From: Apilactobacillus nanyangensis
GTDB lineage: Bacteria > Bacillota > Bacilli > Lactobacillales > Lactobacillaceae
Length of the DNA stretch: 64,000 bases
Direction of reading: 5' to 3'
Assembly: GCF_016861915.1 (NCBI RefSeq)
Contig: NZ_BOLX01000004.1
Location: forward strand, 1 to 64,000
The notes under the pieces are model-generated. The model had not been told where the DNA came from, made no database searches, and was given only the letters and a program-made list of their open reading frames with translations. This document shows, piece after piece, positions 1 through 9,103 of this stretch (its first letter is position 1; every line of letters starts with the position of its first letter). The position numbers and the translations under genes are program-made.

Positions 1-33
1 GCAGCTAATTTTAATTCTTTAGAAAACATAAAA

Positions 34-71
34 GAACCCCTTAGGTTAGATTTCTCCAACTCAAGGGGTTC
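34..71 (-). terminator. Intrinsic terminator downstream of the aldose-epimerase gene
   Basis: A 9-bp stem (GAACCCCTT with AAGGGGTTC) encloses a loop that can pair further (GTT-GA with TC-AAC). On the minus strand it is followed by TTTTATGTTTT. It lies about 40 bases past the stop of the epimerase gene and fits as its terminator. Confidence 0.7.
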
Positions 72-75
72 AGTT

Positions 76-100
76 CACCTTTTTTCAAAGGTGTTTTTTT
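76..100 (+). terminator. Intrinsic terminator for a plus-strand gene left of the window
   Basis: CACCTTT pairs with AAAGGTG over a short loop and is followed by seven T on the plus strand. It therefore serves rightward transcription, which implies that a plus-strand gene ends at or before the left edge. The coding sequence itself cannot be identified from the few bases available. Confidence 0.65.
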
Positions 101-111
101 ATTGCGTATTT

Positions 112-987
112 TTAGAAGAATGATAAGTCGAACTTAGCGACAAACTTTTTGTTTGGACTAATGTTGTTAATTCCAACCTTATGTTCAATCTTACCGTCAG
201 TATGAATATCATCAGCAATTCCCCACCATGGTTCAAGACAAACAAATGGTGCATCCTTAGCTGACCAAATTCCACCATATTCGGTATTATAACCTGTCAT
301 AGTAACCCCATGGTTAGAGACATCGCTGCTTAATGTTGTTGTGAATTCACGATTTTTAATTTCAATTACCTTAGCATCGTCGTAAAACAATTCAGGAGAT
401 AACTGAATTGGTTGATCTAACTCAATCTTTTCAATGCTTTCTAAATTTGCATAAGGGACGTCAAATTGAATTTGATCATATACTCCCTTGTTATCAAATT
501 TTACAGAATAATCTTCGTATTTTTCGCTGCCATCTTTAAGTAGTGGCAAATTAAATGCAGGATGGGCACCCACTGAAAAGTACATTTCTTTATCATCTGT
601 ATTATAAACATTGATGTTGGTGGATAGTTTATGATCAATCAATTCATAACGAACAATCAACTTGAAATTAAAAGGATACATTGATTTAGTTTGATCGTTA
701 CTAACAAGTTGTAATTCTATTGAATCATTATTTTGATTAATAACTTCAAATTCCATATCGCGTGCAAAACCATGTTGACCCATTTCAAATGTTTTGCTGT
801 CATAAGTATAATGATTGTCCTTTAAGCGGCCAACAATTGGAAATAGAATTGGCGCATGACGACCCCAATATTTTTTGTCACCAGACCAAATGTATTCAAT
901 ACCGTTTGCTCCAGTAACGCGATTAATTTCAGCTCCACGTGTATTAATATTAACCTTTAGGTATTCATTACTAATTGTTTTAATCAT
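112..987 (-). CDS. Aldose 1-epimerase family protein (LacX/GalM-like)
   Basis: A 291-residue cytosolic protein of the aldose 1-epimerase (mutarotase) superfamily, which interconverts anomers of sugars or sugar phosphates. Family signatures are visible: HGFAR at residues 72-76, a VGAHPAFNLP block near 140, and a CLEPWWG block near 250 that carries the likely catalytic glutamate. Length and motifs fit the LacX-type subgroup better than the roughly 340-residue GalM; the true substrate is unknown. The start has a strong ribosome-binding site (AGGGGGGAG). The gene stands alone between xerC and a terminator, behind its own promoter, which overlaps a candidate catabolite-repression site. Family assignment is confident, the specific reaction is not. 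Confidence 0.85.
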   Translation of the reverse strand: MIKTISNEYLKVNINTRGAEINRVTGANGIEYIWSGDKKYWGRHAPILFPIVGRLKDNHYTYDSKTFEMGQHGFARDMEFEVINQNNDSIELQLVSNDQTKSMYPFNFKLIVRYELIDHKLSTNINVYNTDDKEMYFSVGAHPAFNLPLLKDGSEKYEDYSVKFDNKGVYDQIQFDVPYANLESIEKIELDQPIQLSPELFYDDAKVIEIKNREFTTTLSSDVSNHGVTMTGYNTEYGGIWSAKDAPFVCLEPWWGIADDIHTDGKIEHKVGINNISPNKKFVAKFDLSFF

Positions 988-1016
988 AATCTCCCCCCTA
1001 ACTAATCTGTACGTCT

Positions 1017-1046
1017 ATTTTACAATAAAGCGCTTTCATAATGCAA
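1017..1046 (-). promoter_or_regulatory. Promoter of the aldose-epimerase gene with embedded cre-like site
   Basis: On the minus strand, TTGCAT (1041-1046) and TAAAAT (1017-1022) are separated by 18 bp. The spacer carries ATGAAAGCGCTTTAT (1025-1039), which matches the CcpA cre consensus WTGNAANCGNWNNCW at all but one position. Binding there would block RNA polymerase, so carbon catabolite repression is the natural inference. Confidence 0.6.
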
Positions 1047-1054
1047 TTGTTACG

Positions 1055-1966
1055 TTAAGATCTTGGGAAAAACTTATTATAATCACGTAGTAAATGCTCA
1101 TTAGATACATGAGTATAAATCTGAGTGGTTGATAAGCTACTGTGACCAAGTAATTCCTGGACTGTTCTTAAATCAGCACCATTGTTAAGCATTTCTGTGG
1201 CAAACGTATGTCTCAACATGTGCGGATGAATGTTAGTCGTTAATGATGTCTGTTTAACAATCTCATCTAAAATGTATTCTACTCCTCGACTGGTCAATTC
1301 GTCACCGTACTGGTTTACAAAAACATAATCATGGTGCTTATGATACTTATTAACTAACAAATCACGACAATTAGTTTGATATTCCTTTAACGCTTTAATC
1401 AAATAGTTACCAAATGGTAAATATCTTTGTTTATTTCCCTTACCAATTACCTTGATAATTCGATTATCAAAGTCGATATCGCTAAACTGCAAGTTCACAC
1501 ATTCGCTTACACGCATTCCTGTATCGTATAAGATTTCAATGATTGCATAATTTCTGTAACTAAGCATCTCATTTTTGCCATGCTTGGCTGCTTCAAAAAG
1601 CTCATATAGTTCTTTTTGATAAAAGAAACGAGGTAAATGATTAGGGTGTTTTTTTAAATTAACCTGATCAAATGGATTTTGTGTGATTACATCATTTCTT
1701 TCCAAAAAATGAAAGAAAGAACGAAGTGATGAAATCTTTCTTATAACAGTATTTCTACTTTCATCTCGTTTTTTCAAAATCGTAAGATAGTTACTGACAT
1801 CCAAATCATCAGTTTGCTGTAAGATACGATCTTCTTCCTCTAACGTTTTTACAAATTCATTGATATCAGATTGATAAGCAATGGCTGTATTATCAGAATA
1901 TTGACGTTCATTGATTAAATATTCCATGTACCATTCAATTAATTCTTTATCTTGATATTTTTTCAT
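1055..1966 (-). CDS. xerC: Tyrosine recombinase XerC
   Basis: A 303-residue tyrosine recombinase that, with XerD, resolves chromosome dimers at the dif site. The N-terminal SAM-like core-binding domain spans roughly residues 5-90 and the catalytic domain 110-295. The full catalytic set is present: R152, K176, H249, R252, H275 and nucleophile Y284 in the motif TTQIYTHVS. Position after topA is the usual place for xerC in lactobacilli (followed there by hslVU/codY, which are absent here). The start ATG has only a modest GAGAGA ribosome-binding site. The assignment as XerC rather than XerD rests on neighbourhood; the xerD copy lies next to scpA at 25624-26511. Confidence 0.93.
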   Translation of the reverse strand: MKKYQDKELIEWYMEYLINERQYSDNTAIAYQSDINEFVKTLEEEDRILQQTDDLDVSNYLTILKKRDESRNTVIRKISSLRSFFHFLERNDVITQNPFDQVNLKKHPNHLPRFFYQKELYELFEAAKHGKNEMLSYRNYAIIEILYDTGMRVSECVNLQFSDIDFDNRIIKVIGKGNKQRYLPFGNYLIKALKEYQTNCRDLLVNKYHKHHDYVFVNQYGDELTSRGVEYILDEIVKQTSLTTNIHPHMLRHTFATEMLNNGADLRTVQELLGHSSLSTTQIYTHVSNEHLLRDYNKFFPRS

Positions 1967-1993
1967 TGTCTATCTCTCTTATCTTATTAAACT

Positions 1994-2030
1994 AATAGCC
2001 CCTAAGAGTTTTAAATCTTTAGGGGCTATT
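1994..2030 (-). terminator. Hairpin between topA and xerC
   Basis: A perfect 12-bp stem (AATAGCCCCTAA with TTAGGGGCTATT) begins three bases after the topA stop. On the minus strand the trailing sequence is only moderately T-rich (AGTTTAAT), so termination may be partial and xerC may be read by read-through. On the plus strand it is followed by AACTATTTTT. Confidence 0.6.
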
Positions 2031-2032
2031 AA

Positions 2033-4141
2033 CTATTTTTGCACGGCTTCTTCGTAATCACCGTTAGGACATACCACTTGGGTACCACCTTTAATCTTCT
2101 TTTCTACCAAGAAGTTACCATCCTTTGGACAGTCTCTTCCGATTGGTTTATCCCATGTAACAAAATCACATTCAGGGTATCTTGAACAACCATAGAAGAT
2201 ACGATTCTTCTTTGATTTACGTTCAATAACATCACCCTTTTTACATTTTGGACATGTGACACCAATCTTCTTAACGATAGCTTGTGTGTTTCGACAATCT
2301 GGGAATCTAGAACAAGCATAAAACTTACCATATCTTCCCATCTTGATAACCATTGGAGCACCACAGACTTCACAGTTGTAACCAGCTGGTTCGTCTTTAA
2401 TTTGAACATCTTCCATGTTCTTTTCAGCGTTCTTAACTTCTTTTTCAAATGGTCTGAAGTATTTATCGACAACTTCAACCCAGTTTTGCTTTGCTTCTTC
2501 GATTTCATCTAAGTTATTTTCAAGGTCAGCAGTAAATTCAATGTTAACGATATCAGGGAAGTATTCTTCGATGATGTTATTAACGATTTCACCTAATTCA
2601 GTAGGTTCGAATCTTCTACCAACTAACTTAACATAGTATCTCTTTTGAATAGTACTCAAAGTTGGTGCAAATGTAGATGGTCTACCTACACCATTTTCTT
2701 CAAGTGTTCTGATAAGCTTAGCTTCACTGTATCTAGCAGGTGGTTGAGTGAAGTGTTGATCTGGATTGTTCTTAGCCATCTTCACTTCGTCACCCTTAGC
2801 TAGGTCAGGTAAGATATTGTCTTTTTCTTTTCCCTTGTTGTAAACCTTTAAGAAACCTTCAAACTTAAGCTTTGAACCGTTAGCTCGGAAATCAACACCA
2901 TTTTGTTCCATATCAACTGTCATGGTGTCCATGATAGCAGGAGTCATTTGACTAGCCATGAATCTTGACCAAATCAAGTTGTATAACTTGTATTGATCAT
3001 TTGTTAGATATTGCTTTAAGCTAGCTGGTGTTCTCTTAACAGAAGTTGGACGAATTGCTTCATGGGCATCTTGAGCACCTTCCGGTAATTTACCCTTAAC
3101 TGGTTTAGTAGCAGCAAACTCTGCACCATACTTGTCATGAATAAATTCTGATGCTTCATGCTTAGCTAAAGCAGAAATTCTTGTTGAATCAGTTCTCATG
3201 TAGGTAATCAAACCTTGGTTACCATCTTTACCAATATTGATACCTTCATACAATTGTTGAGCCGCCATCATTGTCTTACCAGTCTTAAAGTTCAACTTAA
3301 CGTTAGCGTCTTGTTGCATTGTACTGGTAGTAAATGGTGGTTGAGGTTGTCTCTTACGTTCCTTTTTAACAACGTTTTGAACCTCAAATGGTTTACTTTT
3401 ATCAAATTTAGCTAAAACAGCTTGAACTTCCTCATTACTATTTAGTTCAGCCTTCTTAGCGTTCACTCCATAAAAACTAGCCTTGAACGCTTCTCGACCC
3501 TTCTTCATGTCGGCATCAATGGTCCAATATTCCTTTGGAACGAATTCTTTAATTTCACGTTCTCTTTGGATAATTAACCACAAAGCGATTGATTGAACAC
3601 GTCCGGCACTTAGACCCTTTTTAACCTTTTTCCATAGTAATGGAGAAATAGAATAACCAACTAAACGGTCTAAAACACGACGAGCTTGTTGAGCATCAAC
3701 TAAGTTCATGTCAATTTCTCGAGGGTTCTTAAATGCTTCCTTAACAGCATCCTTGGTAATTTCATGGAAAGCAACACGATTCTTATCGTCTTCTTTCAAT
3801 CCAAGTAAGTGTGATAGATGCCAAGCGATAGATTCTCCTTCTCTATCCGGGTCAGATGCAAGGTAGACATTTTTGGCTTTTTTAGCTTCAGCCTTTAGTT
3901 CCTTGATTGTTTCACCTTTACCTCGAATAGAAATGTAATGAGGTTCAAAATCATTATCAACGTCTACGCCCATCTTACTCTTCGGCAAATCTCTAACGTG
4001 ACCCTTACTAGCGATAACACGGTAGGTTCTACCTAGGTATTTTTGAATGGTTTTAGCCTTGGTTGGAGATTCGACAATCACTAGTTTCTTTTTAGCCGAC
4101 TGTCTTTTTTTCTTTGTTGTTGATTTTGTAGTAGTCGCCAT
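2033..4141 (-). CDS. topA: DNA topoisomerase I
   Basis: A 702-residue type IA topoisomerase that relaxes negative supercoils by transient single-strand cleavage. The TOPRIM domain opens the protein ([11 protein letters not shown]25; the acidic SDPDREGE block near 97-103). The active-site tyrosine is Y314 in [10 protein letters not shown]. The C-terminus carries zinc-ribbon repeats with CxxC pairs (CEVC, CPKC, and a third degenerate repeat with DCPKDG and VCPNGD). Length is close to the Bacillus enzyme (about 690). A lysine-rich N-terminal tail (residues 10-19) precedes the domain. It follows dprA by 122 bases from the chosen dprA stop to topA start region (about 50 bases), and the two are likely co-transcribed. 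Confidence 0.97.
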   Translation of the reverse strand: MATTTKSTTKKKRQSAKKKLVIVESPTKAKTIQKYLGRTYRVIASKGHVRDLPKSKMGVDVDNDFEPHYISIRGKGETIKELKAEAKKAKNVYLASDPDREGESIAWHLSHLLGLKEDDKNRVAFHEITKDAVKEAFKNPREIDMNLVDAQQARRVLDRLVGYSISPLLWKKVKKGLSAGRVQSIALWLIIQREREIKEFVPKEYWTIDADMKKGREAFKASFYGVNAKKAELNSNEEVQAVLAKFDKSKPFEVQNVVKKERKRQPQPPFTTSTMQQDANVKLNFKTGKTMMAAQQLYEGINIGKDGNQGLITYMRTDSTRISALAKHEASEFIHDKYGAEFAATKPVKGKLPEGAQDAHEAIRPTSVKRTPASLKQYLTNDQYKLYNLIWSRFMASQMTPAIMDTMTVDMEQNGVDFRANGSKLKFEGFLKVYNKGKEKDNILPDLAKGDEVKMAKNNPDQHFTQPPARYSEAKLIRTLEENGVGRPSTFAPTLSTIQKRYYVKLVGRRFEPTELGEIVNNIIEEYFPDIVNIEFTADLENNLDEIEEAKQNWVEVVDKYFRPFEKEVKNAEKNMEDVQIKDEPAGYNCEVCGAPMVIKMGRYGKFYACSRFPDCRNTQAIVKKIGVTCPKCKKGDVIERKSKKNRIFYGCSRYPECDFVTWDKPIGRDCPKDGNFLVEKKIKGGTQVVCPNGDYEEAVQK

Positions 4142-4190
4142 TTACATCCCTCGTCATTTTATTAATTTAATATCTTCCAAAGGCTAATTA

Positions 4191-5069
4191 TTAATATCTA
4201 TATTCTTCTAATATGTCTTTGGCAGTAATTACTGGCTTAGCGCCAGCCTGAATTAAATCATTACAACCAACCGATAACTCACTATCAATTCTTCCTGGAA
4301 CTGATAGAACGTTTCGATTATTTTGTAGTGCTAAATTGGCGGTAATTAAACTACCTGATCTATATTTAGCTTCCGTTACCAATATGGAACGTACCAATCC
4401 AGCTATAATTCGATTTCTTTCTGGAAAATGATACCTAGCTGGTCGACAACCAACTGGATATTCACTTAGCAACAAATGATTTTTAGCAATCGTTCGTTGT
4501 AGCGATTCATTTTCTCTTGGGTAATATTGATCTAAACCGGTTCCAATCACAGCAATGGTTTTACCATGATTTGCAATTGCTGCCAAGTGAGCTAGTCTAT
4601 CGACTCCCTTGGCTAGTCCAGAAACAATCGTAATTCCATTACTAATAATATCTGGCATTAACCGCCTAATTACCTCAACTGAATATTCAGTATTATTTCT
4701 AGAACCGACAATTGCTAATGCTTTATTTTTTAAAAGCCTTAAATCACCAAAGTAAAATAACACAATTGGTGGCAAATACGCTTCCTTTAAATTCTCCGGA
4801 TATAAGTCATCTATAATGGTTAACCATTTAACATGATTTATATGATGATCAAGTTCACTATTTAATTTATCACTATTATAGAAATTAATAAATGTTTTTG
4901 ATTTATTTTTAGATAACATTAATGTTTCTGCAATCTCTTCGGCAGTCATATTTAACTCTTCAGGAATTATCTCATAAGTGCTTTTTAGCCACCTATAAAA
5001 TCGATATTCCGATTTAATACCAATCCCCTTAGCTAATTTTAGTTTTAATAATAATTCTCTTGTTTTCAT
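4191..5069 (-). CDS. dprA: DNA-processing protein DprA
   Basis: DprA/Smf loads RecA on incoming single-stranded DNA during natural transformation. The Rossmann-like DprA fold is visible: GSRNNTEYS near residue 121, SGLAKGVDRLAH near 150, and IGTGLDQYYPREN near 175. I chose the ATG at 5069 (292 residues) because GGAGG stands just upstream and the protein then begins at the family's usual N-terminus; the longer reading frame to 5165 would only overlap rnhB. There is no C-terminal winged-helix extension, as in many lactobacilli. It sits downstream of rnhB and upstream of topA, the classical Firmicute order. Competence is not demonstrated by this gene alone. Confidence 0.93.
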   Translation of the reverse strand: MKTRELLLKLKLAKGIGIKSEYRFYRWLKSTYEIIPEELNMTAEEIAETLMLSKNKSKTFINFYNSDKLNSELDHHINHVKWLTIIDDLYPENLKEAYLPPIVLFYFGDLRLLKNKALAIVGSRNNTEYSVEVIRRLMPDIISNGITIVSGLAKGVDRLAHLAAIANHGKTIAVIGTGLDQYYPRENESLQRTIAKNHLLLSEYPVGCRPARYHFPERNRIIAGLVRSILVTEAKYRSGSLITANLALQNNRNVLSVPGRIDSELSVGCNDLIQAGAKPVITAKDILEEYRY

Positions 5070-5109
5070 ATATACCTCCAGTTTTACATGGTATATACGA
5101 TAAGAATGA

Positions 5110-5874
5110 CTACAATAAATCAGAAATTGGTTTAAAACTTCTTCGATGAATTGGCGTTGCACCATATTTGTGTAAAGCGTCTAAGTGCTTCTTAGTACCG
5201 TAACCGGCATTATTGGCAAAATCGTATTCTGAATATTGCTTGTCGTATTGTTTCATTAAGTCATCACGATAGGTTTTTGCTAAGATGCTAGCAGCTGAAA
5301 CACTAGCACTCTTGGCATCACCCTTGATCAATTTAAGTTGATGAATATCAACATCAATTTGCATTGCATCTACGATAACTTCTTGCGGTAATTCTTTTAA
5401 TCCTAATACTGCTTCTCTCATCGCTACTCTAGTAGCTTCATAGATATTAATATCATCGATTAATTTGTTATCAGCAATTCCATATGAATAATCAATTGCC
5501 TTAGCTTTAATTTGCTCAGCTAATTCATATCTTTTCTTTTCAGAAAGTTGCTTTGAATCATTAACTTCATAGACATCAAAGTCATGAGGTAACACTACTG
5601 CACATGTAACCACAGGCCCAGCTAGTGGCCCTCTCCCAACTTCATCGACTCCAGCAATAACATTGATTCCTTCGTTCCAAAATCCATGTTCATACTTTAA
5701 TCGTTGTTGAAATTCTTCTATTTCATGATTTCTCTTCTCAATCTGTTTGACACGCTGTGTAATTAATTTTTGAACACCAACCCTGCTATCATCTTTATAT
5801 TTTCGAAGTAATTCAGAGTTTACATCATCGACAGATTTTAAAATTTCTTTGATATCTTTGATTGATTCAGCCAT
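5110..5874 (-). CDS. rnhB: Ribonuclease HII
   Basis: A 254-residue RNase HII, which cleaves the RNA strand of RNA-DNA hybrids and single ribonucleotides embedded in DNA. The catalytic aspartate-glutamate pair lies in GVDEVGRGPLAGP near residues 75-87; further acidic residues occur in the VDAMQ region and in the KGDAKSASVSAASILAK block. The N-terminal 70 residues form the helical extension found in Bacillus-type RNase HII. The start lies two bases after the rbgA stop, and its ribosome-binding site (GAGGAAG) is inside the poly-glutamate codons at the rbgA end, so the two genes are translationally linked. Confidence 0.95.
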   Translation of the reverse strand: MAESIKDIKEILKSVDDVNSELLRKYKDDSRVGVQKLITQRVKQIEKRNHEIEEFQQRLKYEHGFWNEGINVIAGVDEVGRGPLAGPVVTCAVVLPHDFDVYEVNDSKQLSEKKRYELAEQIKAKAIDYSYGIADNKLIDDINIYEATRVAMREAVLGLKELPQEVIVDAMQIDVDIHQLKLIKGDAKSASVSAASILAKTYRDDLMKQYDKQYSEYDFANNAGYGTKKHLDALHKYGATPIHRRSFKPISDLL

Positions 5875-5876
5875 TT

Positions 5877-6734
5877 TTATTCTTCCTCTTCTTCAGATAG
5901 GTCATTAACATCATCAAGCGTAAAACGGCCAATCTTACCTTTTCTGGAATCTAAAATAATTCTCATTGATGCTCTTTCGTAGTCATCTTGCATGCCGACC
6001 TTTTTAGTAATCTTCAATAGTAAATCAACGTCGGATAGTTCCATATCATCTTCTGATAGATGGTAACGATCGATTAATTCTTTTGGATTAGTGGTTCTAA
6101 AGAAATGAAGAGCAAACAAACCAACATCATCACTGTGGTAAATGCTGTCCTTAATTGCTCCGGTCATCGCTAGCTTGTTAGCAATGTCATCATTTTGGAA
6201 CTTAGGCCACAAGATTCCTGGGGTATCCAGTAGTTCTAGTTCATCACTAGATTTTAACCATTGTTGACCCTTTGTAACACCGGCACGGTTACCAACTTGA
6301 GCAGCACGTCTCTTAACGATTTGGTTCAATAATGTTGACTTACCAACGTTTGGCACCCCGACACAAATTGCACGAATAACCTTCTTGTCGAATCCTTTTT
6401 CTTTTGCATCATCAATCTTATCAGCCAAAAGATCCTTAACAACTTTGGTAATATATTTACCAGTAGTGTTTTTCTTTGAATCAATTGCAATTGCAGCATA
6501 TCCTTGGTTCTTAAAGTATGATAACCATTGGTTGGTAATGTTTGGGTTTGCCAAATCTGCCTTTGTAAGAATCATTAATCTAGGCTTACCTTGACTAATT
6601 CTTGCTACTTCCGGGTTGATTGAACTAAATGGGCATCTTGCATCCACCAGTTCAAATACAATATCTACTAAATGAATATTTTCTTCAAATTGACGAATTG
6701 CTTTCGCCATATGTCCTGGAAACCATTGAATCAT
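5877..6734 (-). CDS. rbgA: Ribosome biogenesis GTPase YlqF/RbgA
   Basis: RbgA is a GTPase needed for late assembly of the 50S subunit. The 285-residue protein shows the circularly permuted GTPase order that defines the family: G4 (LTKADL, about 56-61) precedes G1 (GVPNVGKST, about 126-134) and G3 (DTPGILWP, about 170). The C-terminal domain ends in an acidic run of glutamates. It opens the rbgA-rnhB-dprA-topA run. A plausible promoter (TTGGTG, 16 bp, TAATAT) overlaps the tail of the upstream yozE terminator. The ribosome-binding site is AGGAG, about ten bases from the ATG. Confidence 0.95.
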   Translation of the reverse strand: MIQWFPGHMAKAIRQFEENIHLVDIVFELVDARCPFSSINPEVARISQGKPRLMILTKADLANPNITNQWLSYFKNQGYAAIAIDSKKNTTGKYITKVVKDLLADKIDDAKEKGFDKKVIRAICVGVPNVGKSTLLNQIVKRRAAQVGNRAGVTKGQQWLKSSDELELLDTPGILWPKFQNDDIANKLAMTGAIKDSIYHSDDVGLFALHFFRTTNPKELIDRYHLSEDDMELSDVDLLLKITKKVGMQDDYERASMRIILDSRKGKIGRFTLDDVNDLSEEEEE

Positions 6735-6788
6735 ATTTTATCCGCTCCTAACTTATATATATTAATTGTACTATATTAGTCACCAAAA

Positions 6789-6820
6789 AATGAACCTAAA
6801 TTCATAGGTTCATTTTTTTA
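6789..6820 (-). terminator. Terminator after yozE
   Basis: A perfect 10-bp stem (AATGAACCTA with TAGGTTCATT) over a six-base loop, with T runs on both strands (TTTTTT on minus, TTTTTTT on plus). It overlaps the last codon of yozE and closes the cca-to-yozE stretch. Confidence 0.85.
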
Positions 6821-7036
6821 GTGTTTACTATTTTGAAAACTCATCCAAGCATCATCAAAAATGGTCATACTTGGTAAATAACTAGCATTTTCTTCCAAGT
6901 ATTCTGAAATTTCATCATAATCAGTGGATTGCTTGGGAAATGATTGATCATAAAATGCATTGTTTGCAAATTGAGCAACTGCTTCGGTACTCTTAGGATT
7001 ACGTTCAGTCATTAAATACTGGTAAAAACTTTTCAT
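6818..7036 (-). CDS. YozE family protein (UPF0346)
   Basis: A 72-residue acidic protein that matches the YozE/UPF0346 family found throughout Bacilli: a SAM-like helical fold with an N-terminal [12 protein letters not shown] motif (residues 3-14) and the conserved [15 protein letters not shown] stretch near residues 23-37. Its function is not known. It begins ten bases after the ypmS stop and its ATG has an AGGAGT ribosome-binding site. It is the last gene before a strong terminator, which suggests co-transcription with ypmS and ypmR. Confidence 0.85.
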   Translation of the reverse strand: MKSFYQYLMTERNPKSTEAVAQFANNAFYDQSFPKQSTDYDEISEYLEENASYLPSMTIFDDAWMSFQNSKH

Positions 7037-7046
7037 AGTTACTCCT

Positions 7047-7637
7047 TTATTGATTAGGGATTAGGACTTTAAATTCAAAGTCACCTTCACCGTTCATATC
7101 AATTTTATTAGCTTGGTATGAAAGTTCTTTTTTACCACCTAACTTGTTGACATGTAGAATGATGCGACTGTTCTTACTATCTAATTCAACCCATTTTGGA
7201 ATCTTATAATGCTTGCCAACATAACCAATAACAAAACGAGGTGGCACGTTTAGCTTACCAACTTCAAGCTTACTTGCGGTTAGTTCTACATCACCATTAC
7301 TCAATAGATGTGGATCTAAACTTAATAGGTATCCAACTTTAGAACCTAAGATGGTAATCTTACCATAAACGTATGCTTGCTTGTCTACCCAGAACTTGTA
7401 GTCCATGTTTTTTTCTTTCTTTTCGAACTTTTCTAGATAGTAACTTGATAAAGCATTAACTTGTTTTTTATTTAAATTAACACTAATTGGGGTGTTATTT
7501 TTGGATGCTGTTCCCATTTGGGGATTTACTGGTTCACTATTCATTTGTTGCCAAGCATAAAATGCACCCCCAAGCAGTACTAATACTAATAAAATGAATA
7601 GGTACTTAAATAGTTTTTTCTCTTTTGCTTTTTCCAT
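7047..7637 (-). CDS. ypmS: YpmS family membrane-anchored protein (DUF2140)
   Basis: A 196-residue protein with one N-terminal membrane segment (about residues 9-29) after a short positively charged start ([13 protein letters not shown]), and an extracellular domain of the YpmS/DUF2140 family. Conserved features include the [18 protein letters not shown] region and a beta-rich C-terminus. Function is unknown. In Bacilli it is typically paired with the SGNH hydrolase YpmR, as here, where ypmR ends 11 bases upstream; a shared role at the cell surface is inferred from that pairing. Confidence 0.82.
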   Translation of the reverse strand: MEKAKEKKLFKYLFILLVLVLLGGAFYAWQQMNSEPVNPQMGTASKNNTPISVNLNKKQVNALSSYYLEKFEKKEKNMDYKFWVDKQAYVYGKITILGSKVGYLLSLDPHLLSNGDVELTASKLEVGKLNVPPRFVIGYVGKHYKIPKWVELDSKNSRIILHVNKLGGKKELSYQANKIDMNGEGDFEFKVLIPNQ

Positions 7638-7648
7638 TACAATTGCCT

Positions 7649-8533
7649 CTAATTCCAGTCATTATATTTAAATAGTTTAGATACTAATTGTTCTGTCATA
7701 AAATTATATCCCTTATTGTTTGGATGGAAATGATCATCTGGAGAAATATAATTGTTTAACTCACCTTTAGTATCATCTAATTTTAAAATGTCCAACGGAT
7801 TAAAAGTTACTTCATCACTTGATTCAACTAGCTTCTCTTTTTGGGCCTTACTCTTATATTGTCCATAAGATAGTTTGGTTATGTCAACAAAATGAGCTTT
7901 TTTATTTCTTAACACAACACCTGAAGTAATTTGATTATACTTCTTAACATATTGATTAATCACCTCAACATTTGCAAAGTATACATAAATTGGATTGTAG
8001 ATACCAAACACATATATTGGTGCCTTTTTATTTTCTCTGCGAATATCATTCATTAATCTATTTAATTTAGCTTGATAGGTGATGGAAGCTTGTTTCATTC
8101 TACTATCAAATTTTGACTTACTATCAACCAACGCATTACTTTGTAAACTTTGTAGTAAGTCATTACCACCAACAGTTAGAACGATAATATTAGCCTTTTT
8201 TAAGCCATTTGAAAGGCCTTTAACGTTATTTTTGACACGTTTATCGATTTGATCGCTTCTTTGTCCGGCTATCCCATAATTAACGGACGTAACGTGTTTA
8301 TAACCCTTTTTATTCAATGCCTGTTTAGTTCTTGATACATACCCACCGGCCTTTTTAGGGTCACCAACTCCCTGTGTTAGTGAATCACCTAAGGCAACAA
8401 TTGATACTTTTTTGTTCTTGTTAACATTAGTAATTTTGGTCTTATGTTTAACATTTGAATAAACCTGATAGCTCACTCCTGCTATCCCAAATACTAAAAT
8501 CAAAAATAGTATAAATTTAAATATTTTTTTCAT
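7649..8533 (-). CDS. ypmR: SGNH/GDSL-family hydrolase (YpmR-like), membrane-anchored
   Basis: A secreted or membrane-tethered esterase/lipase-like enzyme of the SGNH superfamily. The N-terminus (MKKIFKFILFLILVFG) is a signal anchor. Catalytic blocks are intact: GDSLTQG (block I serine, about residue 46), GIAGQ (block II glycine), GGND (block III asparagine), and DDHFHPN (block V aspartate-histidine, near 265). I start at the ATG at 8533 (294 residues), which has GGGGTG upstream, instead of at 8572, which would place the start inside the preceding terminator. The substrate is unknown. The gene lies immediately behind a strong terminator, see the findings. Confidence 0.85.
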   Translation of the reverse strand: MKKIFKFILFLILVFGIAGVSYQVYSNVKHKTKITNVNKNKKVSIVALGDSLTQGVGDPKKAGGYVSRTKQALNKKGYKHVTSVNYGIAGQRSDQIDKRVKNNVKGLSNGLKKANIIVLTVGGNDLLQSLQSNALVDSKSKFDSRMKQASITYQAKLNRLMNDIRRENKKAPIYVFGIYNPIYVYFANVEVINQYVKKYNQITSGVVLRNKKAHFVDITKLSYGQYKSKAQKEKLVESSDEVTFNPLDILKLDDTKGELNNYISPDDHFHPNNKGYNFMTEQLVSKLFKYNDWN

Positions 8534-8547
8534 AATAATCACCCCAT

Positions 8548-8579
8548 AAAAAAAGGTTATGTAGTAATCCATAACCTTT
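8548..8579 (-). terminator. Terminator after dfrA, directly before the ypmR ribosome-binding site
   Basis: A perfect 10-bp stem (AAAGGTTATG with CATAACCTTT) over an eight-base loop. On the minus strand the stem runs into seven T, immediately followed by ATGGGGTGATT, which contains the ypmR ribosome-binding site. It has all the features of an intrinsic terminator. Confidence 0.88.
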
Positions 8580-8589
8580 CTTTATTATT

Positions 8590-9081
8590 TTATTTACGTT
8601 CAAATATTTCAAAACGGTATGGATAAATATTTTTATCATCAATGATTCCTTCTTTGGTTGATACTAAATCAAATTGATTGTAATCAATTTCTGGCATTTG
8701 AGTATCACCTTCAAAGTCGTGGTCGATTACTGTCTTGTATAAACGATCAACGTATGGAAGTAATTCAGCAAAAATTTTTGCACCACCAACAACGAAAATT
8801 TCCTTATCACTAAACTTTTTGGCAAAAGCTAGGAATTCATCTAGCGTGTTAAAGACAACAACGTCGTTAGGATATTCACTTTTATCATGACTAGTTAATA
8901 CTGTGTTTAAACGATTTGGTAGTGGACGTTTAAAGCTCTCGTATGTTGTTCTTCCTGCCATGATGATTTGATGTGTGGTAGTTTCTTTAAAATACTTCAT
9001 ATCAGCTGGCAAATGCCAAGGTAATCCGCCATTTAACCCAATAATATGATTATCTGATTCAGCCCATAAAAATGAAATCAT
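8590..9081 (-). CDS. dfrA: Dihydrofolate reductase
   Basis: A 163-residue NADPH-dependent dihydrofolate reductase that regenerates tetrahydrofolate. Family landmarks: the substrate-loop motif GLNGGLPWHLPADMKYFK (about residues 16-33, catalytic aspartate at 27), the cofactor motif MAGRTTYES near 41-49, and VVGGAKIF near 97. It starts 22 bases after the thyA stop. Coupling to thyA makes sense because thymidylate synthase is the only folate enzyme that oxidises the cofactor to dihydrofolate. I use dfrA as the chromosomal gene name; nothing suggests an acquired resistance allele. Confidence 0.96.
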   Translation of the reverse strand: MISFLWAESDNHIIGLNGGLPWHLPADMKYFKETTTHQIIMAGRTTYESFKRPLPNRLNTVLTSHDKSEYPNDVVVFNTLDEFLAFAKKFSDKEIFVVGGAKIFAELLPYVDRLYKTVIDHDFEGDTQMPEIDYNQFDLVSTKEGIIDDKNIYPYRFEIFERK

Positions 9082-9103
9082 TAGTAATATTCCCCTTTAT
9101 TAT

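Noticed and set aside
1-30. End of a plus-strand gene at the left edge
   Set aside because: The plus-strand terminator at 76-100 implies one, but no frame can be chosen from so few bases, so I do not annotate a coding sequence.
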